In this document: piece after piece, positions 29,447-35,927 of the stretch
Layout: every line of letters begins with the position of its first letter
Position numbering within the stretch: position 1 is the first letter of the stretch
From: Lanius collurio
Lineage: Eukaryota > Chordata > Aves > Passeriformes > Laniidae
Reading direction: 5' to 3'
Assembly: GCA_020086605.1 (NCBI GenBank)
Contig: JACBWW010000015.1
Location: 19,415,387-19,479,386, forward strand
Length of the DNA stretch: 64,000 bases
Program-made: the position numbers and the translations under genes
The notes under the pieces: model-generated
What the model was told of the DNA's origin: nothing
Seen by the model: the letters and a program-made list of their open reading frames with translations, nothing else
Databases searched by the model: none

Positions 29447-29902
29447 TCCACCCAAAAGGGAAAAAGGCATCTTAAATCACCAATGGTACAGCTTTACATA
29501 ATGACCATAATACAAAAAAACCTGCTGTACCAGTAGAAAGTTCATCAAGAATTTGCAAACTGATGGCTGATTTACAAATAAAATATTGAAGTCATCAAGC
29601 AAATTGTTCTAAAGCAGCCATCTACCCAAATTCTGATGATTCAGTACAAAGTAGGCTACAGAAAAGCTGAGCCACAGAGGCTTGGTAAATTTTCTTCCCC
29701 ATTAACTCATAGTGATTTCATCTTTGGGATGAAATTTTGATACTGCAGAAGGCCTGATTATGCTAAAATAAATGTAGTCAGATACAGAAAATGGTCATTA
29801 CAAATTCAGTGCCCTATCCAAAAGTGTTTGGATCAGACTTCTGTACTATACTTAATAGTTCAAGGCTTCAGAGTCCTAAAAGGCAGAAAACGTGCAACTT
29901 AC

Positions 29903-29966
29903 CATTCAAGTTTTCATTTTCTTGTCTCTTTCTAATAGTGGTGTCTCTAAAGTGATGCACTTTTTC
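29903..29966 (-). CDS. BANK1: BANK1 internal exon (EK..RD..KR segment)
   Basis: 64-bp exon entering in phase 0 and leaving in phase 1, with acceptor ACTTAAAG and donor GTAAGT. It encodes EKVHHFRDTTIRKRQENENLN, matching the mammalian BANK1 stretch EKLRQLRDCIIGKRPEEENV directly after the helical exon. The acceptor tract is mediocre, but residue matches (EK, RD, I, KR, E, EN) and the phase are both correct. Because it ends with one base of a split codon, at least one more exon carrying the conserved KLTIVHHP-type tail must follow to the left. I could not find it, so it lies more than about 1 kb away, is too diverged to read by eye, or is beyond the window. Confidence 0.82.
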
Positions 29967-30550
29967 CTTTAAGTAAATAAACAAACATAAAACCAGAAGC
30001 AGAGATCAGTAATGGAAGCTTACTGTAAAATAATAAGTCTCTACAAAAAGCTGCATTCTTTAGCATTCTGAATACCAAGCATCTCTCTCATGGAAAATAA
30101 TTTTGAAAGACTGAAAAATGTTTATGATGCTAATTTTAGCATTTTTACCTAAGAGTCTTGTGGATTTATTCCCACCAGCAGTAAGTGACAATGATTCTGG
30201 CATTAGATTACAGAGGCTTGCGTGTTCTTTTTTGTTTCTTTGGGGTTTTTTTGTTTTGGGGTTGTTTTTTTTTGGACAAGCGATTTTTCCTCAAAAATTC
30301 AAGTGAAGGACAAACAACTGCAGTGATAGCATAAAGTCAGTTCATCATGCTTATAGAGGAGTAAGAAGAAAAGACTTTTCTATAAAACAAAACCAAAGAA
30401 AAGTAACACATGCAATGCAGAGTATAAACTCTTTTTCCCTGAAGCACTGAAAACAGGCCAAGTAAATCTTCCTTGAAATACAGGCATATTACAGTTCACC
30501 AAGAAAAAAAAAAAGACTTACAACTTGGTGCTGCTATCATGGCACAGATT

Positions 30551-30556
30551 AGATAC
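30551..30556. repeat. Target-site duplication, left copy
   Basis: AGATAC immediately outside the 3' LTR. An identical hexamer lies immediately outside the other LTR at 33044-33049. The exact match and exact placement show that the pair of LTRs arrived in one integration and have not recombined with another copy. Confidence 0.9.
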
Positions 30557-30839
30557 TGTTGCAATGAGGGGAATCCTTACAACATGTATAAGACAGCGAT
30601 GAACTTGGAAGGAAAGATGAAGTGATATTTCTTTAGATGTTCAGGGATTATTTTATTCCTCCAGCCACATCTCTAGAGTTCCCAGGCAGACTCCAGTCAT
30701 GGGACCCTGCTCTCTTCCCGGGCCCCGGGCACCCAAAACCACCCAATCAGGAACAGGTATGGGGCACGGGGGACAGGGACAGGGACCTGTACCCTGCAGG
30801 GTCCCTCCCCCCAGGATTTCAGGGGAAGGCACCTCCACA
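30557..30839 (-). repeat. 3' LTR of the Y-box-carrying element
   Basis: Same ends as the 5' LTR (TG...CA) and co-linear with it over its full length. The AATAAA signal is at the complement of 30652-30657 and the inverted CCAAT box at 30743-30747. Since the element runs in the BANK1 sense direction, this signal could in principle terminate BANK1 transcripts prematurely. Confidence 0.92.
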
Positions 30840-30853
30840 ATTCACCCTTTCTT
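30840..30853 (-). promoter_or_regulatory. Polypurine tract before the 3' LTR
   Basis: On the minus strand the bases immediately before the 3' LTR read AAGAAAGGGTGAAT, an almost pure purine run where plus-strand DNA synthesis would be primed. Its location independently supports the minus-strand orientation. Confidence 0.75.
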
Positions 30854-31078
30854 ATTAAATAAAATAACATTGGAAAGAGTTGGATAAACAACAAAATATT
30901 TTCAAAGGAAAGAAAGCCACTATCTTGAGTGCCCAAATGCCCAAACAGATTTCCTTTGGAGCATCAGAAGGGAGACAAGACTTGAGCACGCTTCAGATGG
31001 AAACTGAGGAAGGGATTTTCCTTTTTGTACCTGTTGGATGCTTAGAAAATGACAGTTAATTTCTTCCCTCCCTCCTTT

Positions 31079-31330
31079 TCATCCCCCCATTGGCATTGCA
31101 AAGGGATTAATGGCAAATGAAAAAGCTTGGTTTTGTGAGGGGAGCCAGAAAGGGAAATTTGGGCTGGGCATATATGGGGGATAAAGGGACATGGGATAAA
31201 AGGGGAAGGTGGGATAGGGCAGAGGATAGGGATTATGGGGGATATTGTCCAGCATATCTACTGCCTTTGACAGGGACACCCTCAGGGCCTGTAACACAGG
31301 CGGCCTGTGGGCCCTTCCTTCCTTGCACAA
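31079..31330 (-). CDS. Pro/Tyr/Phe-rich frame overlapping the cold-shock ORF end
   Basis: 84-codon open frame in a different register from the cold-shock ORF, overlapping its last 98 bases and continuing about 150 bases beyond its stop. The unique part is strikingly rich in Pro, Tyr and Phe, for example PYPLPYPTFPFYP, then ends with a stop at 31079-31081. This composition suggests that it was once the tail of the cold-shock protein and is now separated by a small indel, or is reached by frameshifting. It resembles no specific YBX tail that I can name. The repeated TCCC/CCCTTATCC pattern of the DNA could also give this composition by chance. Confidence 0.4.
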   Translation of the reverse strand: MCKEGRAHRPPVLQALRVSLSKAVDMLDNIPHNPYPLPYPTFPFYPMSLYPPYMPSPNFPFWLPSQNQAFSFAINPFAMPMGG

Positions 31331-31751
31331 TGTTAAATTCTACTCTTTCTCCTTCTTCTAAGCTTGGAACATCACTTTTGGGGTTATTTTTTACAATAGT
31401 GGATTTATGAACAAAAATACTTTCTCCAGTATCGTTTCTCAAGAAACCGTAATTTTTCTTTACATTATACCACTTTACAGTTCCAAAAACCCTAGCTGTG
31501 ATAACCTTTTCATTTTTCCGAGTTCCTTTGTTCTTGCTTTCACTTTCAGTTTTGCTCACTCTTGCACTGGAGCTGCCGCAGCCAGGACCGCCAGGGCTGG
31601 TGCCGCCAGCGCATTCCTGTCGCAGGGTCTTGACTCCTCGGGATCGCGTGTGGGGCCACGTGGGCCCGGTCTGGCTGTGCTGCTGCACGCTGACCCTGCC
31701 GGCTGCTCCTCCTTCGGCCACCTCTGCACCGCCGTTTGGCACAGTGCTCAC
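31233..31751 (-). CDS. Y-box cold-shock domain protein (captured, intronless, YBX-like)
   Basis: 172-codon open frame within the LTR element. Residues about 1-80 are low-complexity (Gly, Ser, Ala), residues about 82-152 form a cold-shock domain, and TGPEGVPVKGSRYA follows, a signature of vertebrate YBX1/YBX2/YBX3 rather than LIN28 or CSDE1. The RNP-like motifs are TVKWYN, NYGFLRND and IFVHKSTI. Trp94, Phe103, Phe113 and His115 correspond to human YB-1 Trp65, Phe74, Phe85 and His87, which stack on nucleic-acid bases, so binding could be retained. One residue is missing between the two RNP motifs. In cellular YBX genes introns interrupt this domain; here it is continuous, indicating an mRNA origin. 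The domain is well diverged from the almost invariant cellular YB-1. The frame stops soon after the domain, losing the basic/acidic-repeat tail. Confidence 0.8.
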   Translation of the reverse strand: MSTVPNGGAEVAEGGAAGRVSVQQHSQTGPTWPHTRSRGVKTLRQECAGGTSPGGPGCGSSSARVSKTESESKNKGTRKNEKVITARVFGTVKWYNVKKNYGFLRNDTGESIFVHKSTIVKNNPKSDVPSLEEGERVEFNIVQGRKGPQAACVTGPEGVPVKGSRYAGQYPP

Positions 31752-32335
31752 TTCCCCTCTGGAGCTCCGCGTGACTGCTCCACGCTCTCCAGGAGTTCAC
31801 GCGGCTGCACGGCCGTGCCCTGTGAGGTGTTCGCGTGTTTGCGGCTTCGTACCGCCGGCGCTGCTGCTGCTGCTGCTGCTGTTGGCTGTGTGGCTGTCAG
31901 CTAGCACAGTTCACTTCTTTCCCCCACACCCCTCTGGCTCTGCTCGGCATGGCTCACCACGGTCGCCATAGCGACTGCCACAATCGCCGCTGCCTTTCTC
32001 GGCATGGAGCTCGGGCTCGGACCATCACTCACCATGTGGCGGACATTGCCGGGACGCGCCTCGGCCGCCACCACCCTCGCTGCTGCCTCAGGGCGAACAC
32101 CGCCGGGCCCGCGCTGCCGCATTGCTCCTGGCTCCACTCCCGCCGCCTCCAGTCTCCCCGCCGGCTCTGCTCCCTCCGTGCCTGGCCTCACTGGCTCTCC
32201 CATGCACTGGAGCTCCCTCACTGCCACCCGCAATGCACTGGGCACCCGCAGCTGGGGCTGCGTGGTCTCCGGGGTGTTGGAGGAGCCCGCTGCAAGGCGG
32301 GCACTGCTCGACCACGTGTTCACTGCTGAAACAGC
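31560..32335. other. CpG-rich segment inside the LTR element
   Basis: About 0.8 kb of high-GC, CpG-dense sequence within an AT-rich intron, including a CTG run at 31861-31881. It spans the low-complexity N-terminal part of the cold-shock ORF and the upstream Ala/Arg-rich frame. First exons and 5' UTRs of YBX genes are typically CpG islands, so this probably represents captured 5' mRNA sequence. Confidence 0.7.
31861..31881 (+). repeat. (CTG)7 trinucleotide repeat
   Basis: Seven uninterrupted CTG units (CAG on the minus strand, the sense of the LTR element), followed by a degenerate unit. It could encode a short Gln, Ser or Ala run depending on frame. Confidence 0.9.
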
Positions 32336-32479
32336 AGCGGTACACAGCCGATATTGCTCAACAGTCTCTGAAATCAGGTAATATTCACAGAAGAAGTCTT
32401 GCATCGGCACGTTTTTTGATTGGGAAATTAACTGTGACCAAACATTCTTCCAAAATCCTTGGTAAGAATCAAATTCCAA
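31901..32479 (-). CDS. Open frame spanning gag-like start and CpG-rich segment, function unknown
   Basis: 192-codon open frame with an ATG at 32479. The first 45 or so residues look like the continuation of a matrix-like sequence (SKNVPMQDFFCEYYLI, VEQYRLC). The remainder is rich in Ala, Arg, Gly, Pro and Glu because the DNA becomes strongly CpG-rich, and it has no recognised domain. The composition change near 32330 may mark the junction between viral and captured host sequence, the CpG-rich part then being 5' UTR or first-exon sequence. It is in a different frame from the cold-shock ORF that begins 150 bases downstream, so there is no intact fusion protein now. It may be open only by virtue of high GC. 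Confidence 0.35.
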   Translation of the reverse strand: MEFDSYQGFWKNVWSQLISQSKNVPMQDFFCEYYLISETVEQYRLCTAAVSAVNTWSSSARLAAGSSNTPETTQPQLRVPSALRVAVRELQCMGEPVRPGTEGAEPAGRLEAAGVEPGAMRQRGPGGVRPEAAARVVAAEARPGNVRHMVSDGPSPSSMPRKAAAIVAVAMATVVSHAEQSQRGVGERSELC

Positions 32480-32574
32480 GAAACATAGAAGAAGTTTTTA
32501 AACAGCCATGCCAAAAAGTGTCTTAGTTCTTTCTGAGCTTGAATTAAGCTAAAATCTACATATTGCTGTTCAAG
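32428..32574 (-). pseudogene. Decayed gag matrix-like reading frame (tentative)
   Basis: An open stretch of about 48 codons lies where gag should begin, roughly 170 bases inside the primer-binding site. It opens directly after a stop codon and has no start codon, and it ends at a TAA at 32428-32430. It contains a hydrophobic, aromatic helix-like run (QKELRHFLAWLFKNFFYV), the sort of composition seen in the matrix domain of class II endogenous retroviruses. A second frame overlapping its end (32479 leftwards) starts with similarly matrix-like residues (FWKNVWSQLISQ), which suggests that one frameshift separates the two halves. No zinc-knuckle or capsid motif follows. The assignment is from composition and position only. 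Confidence 0.4.
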
Positions 32575-32727
32575 AACCTTTTAAAGTTTAAGGTAAATGT
32601 CTCTTTGTGGTTCGGACAGCCATGAGTCATTCCATGAGTCCTCCACCGTTCAGAGATGGGACGGCAAAATGAAAGCAAGAAGAGATATCGAGTGTTACTC
32701 ACAAATTATCTTCTCCAGGAATCGTTT

Positions 32728-32745
32728 GCCAGCATTTCTCCACCA
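32728..32745 (-). promoter_or_regulatory. Candidate primer-binding site (tRNA-Ala-like)
   Basis: Two bases inside the 5' LTR the minus strand reads TGGTGGAGAAATGCTGGC. Its first nine bases fit the complement of the 3' end of avian or mammalian tRNA-Ala species ending in TCTCCACCA; the rest then needs a two-base insertion and some mismatches. Position, the TGG start and the two-base spacer are typical of a primer-binding site. The tRNA assignment is less certain than the site itself. Confidence 0.62.
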
Positions 32746-32747
32746 TT

Positions 32748-33043
32748 TGTTGCAATGAGGGGAATCCTTACAACAATATATAAGACAGCGATGGACTTGG
32801 AAGGAAAGATGAAGCGATATTTCTTTAGATGTTCAGGGATTATTTTATTCCTCCAGCGACATGGCTGGAGTTCCCAGGCAGACTCAGTCATGGGACCCTC
32901 TTCTCTCTTCCCAGGCCCCGGGCACACAAACCACCCAATCAGGAACAGGCATGGGGCACACGTAACATGGGAGCAGGGACAGGGACAGACCCATACCCTG
33001 CAGGGTCCCTTCCCCCAGGATTTCAGGGGAAGGCACCTCCACA
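32748..33043 (-). repeat. 5' LTR of the Y-box-carrying element
   Basis: Direct repeat partner of 30557-30839. On the minus strand it begins TGTGGAGGTGCC and ends CATTGCAACA. An inverted CCAAT box (plus-strand CCAAT at 32935-32939) lies in the likely U3, and an AATAAA polyadenylation signal (complement at 32844-32849) lies about 100 bases before the LTR end. No convincing TATA box is visible in this orientation. The LTR is short. It is about 13 bases longer than the other copy because of a small insertion near 32960-32985. Confidence 0.92.
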
Positions 33044-33049
33044 AGATAC
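33044..33049. repeat. Target-site duplication, right copy
   Basis: AGATAC directly abutting the outer end of the 5' LTR, identical to 30551-30556. Confidence 0.9.
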
Positions 33050-34047
33050 CATCTTGCTTCACAAGAAATGCCCCTGACTGAGAGAGCAATACCAGCAATT
33101 CAGCCGCATGCTTGGCTGCAGATGGATTTGGAAGGGGGTATCCCTCACATTCCCAGAGCTGTGCTGCTGGTGCCCAGCTTGGGAAATGGGATCCCAAACT
33201 ATTCCAGGCCCTTGCATTTCTGCTGTTGAATGTTCCACTCTGATGACAAAGCTCAGAAGAAAACACAAAGAGCATTCTCCTGGCTGGCAGCATGTGATAG
33301 CTCTCCCACTCTGAAAAGCAGTAAATTAGCTTTGCTTTTCCTCTTTCTACTAAATGACCTAAAGGACAATAAGAAATTATTTTTGTTAATGCATGACCTT
33401 AAATAAAATGAGGGCATAACCTCTTCCTCCATGTGTCTCTTTAGAAGTAATTAACAAACTTCCTCTCCATGGCTCGCAGCTTTGATGCAGTTCTTTCAGT
33501 GACTCAGTGTGTGGGCTTTTGCAAATCCTGTTTTTGTGCACCTCAATTTACTCCATACATTGAACACAAAGGAGCCGTAGAGCCTTGCCAACAGTTGTGC
33601 ATTTCAGTAAATATATTCAATGCTTTCAGACAGGCAGAAAGCCTGATGTACGTTAATATATATTAAATGAATGTAATAAACGTAAGTTTGATGTAGTCAT
33701 GTTTCTGTTAGCTGACACCGCTCAATAGCACATTTGGTTTGTTTGGTGACATAAGGCTTCATGAAAGATGCACATCACCCAACAGTTTAAAACACAAGTC
33801 TTAGGAGATCAACATATTTAACTTTGGATTTTAACCAAATTCAGAAAACCTCTCAAGTAATCAAACAACAGTGGAAACGGGTTTCTAGAAGATTCAGAGC
33901 CATAAGCAGCAAGCTCCTTGGGAGCTGATTTGCGTGTAAAGCAATGATTATTACTTATGACCTCATATGCAGGAGCCAAAACACAAGATCTTGTTTTCAG
34001 AACTTCTGATCAAGATTCCTATCAAGGAACAAATTTCAAACTCATAC

Positions 34048-34232
34048 CTGTTGAGTGAACGGTAGTCTCTGCTTTTTGTTCTGCCACTCTTTAAATCTGT
34101 CAAGGGCTTCATCCACAGAAATTTCCCCCTTTTTCACCTGCTCCTGCAAGTGGATGAGTTCTTTCTGTTCAGGAGGGATGTTGTGTACCACTGTGCTGTA
34201 AGTTACTGTCTCAGTGTGGCCTCTGTGTGCTG
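34048..34232 (-). CDS. BANK1: BANK1 internal exon (conserved helical segment)
   Basis: 185-bp exon entering in phase 1 and leaving in phase 0, with donor GTATGA after CAACAG. It encodes EQKELIHLQEQVKKGEISV followed by DEALDRFKEWQ, which aligns with the conserved BANK1/BCAP helical segment (EELILLQEKVKNGKMSMDEALEKFKHWQ region). This is predicted to be helical or coiled-coil and is the most conserved part of the C-terminal half. The acceptor is a tandem TAGCAG, so a second acceptor three bases downstream (exon right edge 34229) would drop one alanine without changing frame. Compared with mammals, the linker before the helix appears shorter. Confidence 0.93.
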
Positions 34233-35858
34233 CTACAACAAAATGTACAAAGTCAGAAATGCAACAAATCAATAAGGATTCTACCATTACTCTCTGGAAG
34301 CAGAGCAGCATACCAAACATTCTGTTCATTACTATTGCCCAGGTCCATGGATTCTCCATCAGTGTTGGTTCATAAAAGAATTTCCTTTTAGCACTACCAT
34401 TATACTACTGACATTTTAAAGGAAATGGTTGCTATATAAAATATCCACGGAGCCTTTTTATCCCTTTCTTCTTCAACATCCTACATTACACATCTCAAAA
34501 GTTTGGTAAGGAAGCATTTTGAAATGTCACAAGATTTCCTTCCTCCAAATTACTAAACACATTGCAGCAACAAGAAAACCCTGCAGCCCAGGATTCCTGG
34601 AGAATATGATACAGGTGCACAACTGAAGGGAGATGTGTATTCTCAGATTCACAGCTTAGTCCAGGCAGATGTAGCACTGCTTCTCTCCAGGATACTGACA
34701 CTGGAATGGCTGATCCAGAACACATGATCAGCCACAAAACGGGGGTCTCTGAGCCCTATATGAGGCTGTTGCATCTCTTTCACTGCATGGGGAGTCTGGC
34801 CAGGATAAAAGTTTAAACCATCAGTATGATTTGGGTCAGTTTTTCTGTTACCACTATCTTCATTTCAAGCAAGGAATGATTGTTCAAAGGGAAATATACT
34901 AAGGAAAGGAATAAACAGCTACTGTGGCTTCTCCCAGTACCCTTTTTGATCATACCAGTATACAGTGAGCATGAATTTCTACTCTTTCTTCTCAGCTAAT
35001 TGGTTCTATTTAGGTGGATTAATGACCTTTCATCTGACAGGATTATTTGCAGATCAGATCAGGTTAGGTAAAACTGCATTGTTCGTATCAGCAAAAGGGG
35101 TGGGAATATATTTCCTCAGACCCATAAAACCATGTAGTCACTCCATCAAAGAAAGCCACAAGGTTGGTTTGTGGAGCTGTGCTACCAATATTCCACCACA
35201 GTAAGATCTAGAAGGTCCTCTCTTCTTTTCCTAAGTGGTTTAGCATTCATGCAAAGCAATGTCAGCAGCACTGGAGACTGCAGTTCTCCAGAGCAGTAAT
35301 AAATCAGTGGTTACATGCTTCTCTATATGCTTTAATCCTGACCTGCTATTTGATAACTGAAGCAGGAAGAAATATCTTCACCCAGTGTTCAGTCATTTTC
35401 TACAAAATATTGTTAATTATTTTAGGGTACCATTGATAGAATTTATAGTAGCAGCATTGTAATGTGCTACAAAATAACAACTGGACTGCCACAAGTAATT
35501 AATTTTCTATGGATCTTAGGACACCCAGGAGGAAACTGTTGCTCCCCCTACTACTGTCTTTCCCTGGCTGGAATTAGTGCACAGCTGAGCCCTCCTGTCC
35601 TTCCTTTTTTTGGCTTTAATCACAATGATGAATGGAAGCAAAAAAATGTAAACTCTGACTCTACAAATCTTTCCTACAAGACTGTAACTTTTAGTCTTCT
35701 TTCTTCAATCTGATCGCTCAGTGCTGCAATACCATTAAGGATATAAATCATAGGTGGCAAAACAGATGCTAAAACACCCAAAATCAAGTCACAGCAAAAC
35801 TCTATTAGTTCTACTGAAAAATATCACGGCAGTTAAAAAGCTAAATTAAATTCTGTAC
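34233..35858 (-). other. BANK1 intron
   Basis: 1.6-kb phase-1 intron with no repeats or embedded genes recognised. Confidence 0.8.
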
Positions 35859-35927
35859 CGGGATTCCTGGCCTCGCAGTATGTCCTGCTGTTGTCGCTGG
35901 TCGCTCGGGTGGCCTTTTGTTGAAACA
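35859..35927 (-). CDS. BANK1: BANK1 internal exon (VFQQK segment)
   Basis: 69-bp exon, phase 1 to phase 1, with acceptor TTGTTGCAG and donor GTACAG. It encodes VFQQKATRATSDNSRTYCEARNP minus its split ends; the first five residues VFQQK follow directly after the Q of the preceding exon, exactly as in mammalian BANK1 (TPYIAQ-VFQQK). The rest is a poorly conserved polar linker. It lies 9.8 kb downstream of the previous exon. Confidence 0.9.

Larger units (their letters stand above)
30557..33043 (-). mobile_element. Defective LTR retrovirus-like element carrying a Y-box cold-shock gene
   Basis: Complete proviral layout on the minus strand: 5' LTR 32748-33043, candidate primer-binding site, about 1.9 kb internal region, polypurine tract, 3' LTR 30557-30839. 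Both LTRs begin TG and end CA and are bounded by the same 6-bp direct repeat, AGATAC. Six-base duplications fit class II (ERVK/alpha/beta-like) integration. The internal region is far too short for gag-pol-env. It shows decayed matrix-like frames near the 5' end, a CpG-rich segment, and then an intronless cold-shock domain ORF; I recognise no protease, reverse transcriptase, integrase or envelope. By eye the two LTRs differ at roughly 20 sites plus a few small indels, so insertion is not very recent. It sits in a BANK1 intron in the same direction as BANK1. It would need enzymes from another element to move. Confidence 0.9.
29967..34047 (-). other. BANK1 intron hosting the LTR element
   Basis: About 4.1 kb intron in phase 0. 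It contains the 2.5-kb LTR element with its target duplication. The remaining 1.6 kb is ordinary AT-rich sequence, apart from about 230 bases at 33065-33300 that are GC-richer than the surroundings and unassigned. Confidence 0.8.

Noticed and set aside
31233..31751. Cold-shock ORF as an ordinary LINE-mediated processed pseudogene
   Set aside because: No poly-A tail or separate target duplication surrounds it. Its boundaries lie within a provirus whose LTRs, primer site, polypurine tract and 6-bp duplication are consistent.
31407..32526. Several long plus-strand open frames (up to 165 codons) across the GC-rich part of the LTR element
   Set aside because: They are antisense shadows of the CpG-rich segment and the cold-shock ORF, low in complexity and without any domain.
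30557..33043. Plus-strand orientation for the LTR element, suggested by a TATATAAG motif at 32777-32784
   Set aside because: That motif lies only about 30 bases from the LTR edge and reads ATGTATAAG in the other LTR. The primer site, polypurine tract, AATAAA position and coding frames all point to the minus strand.
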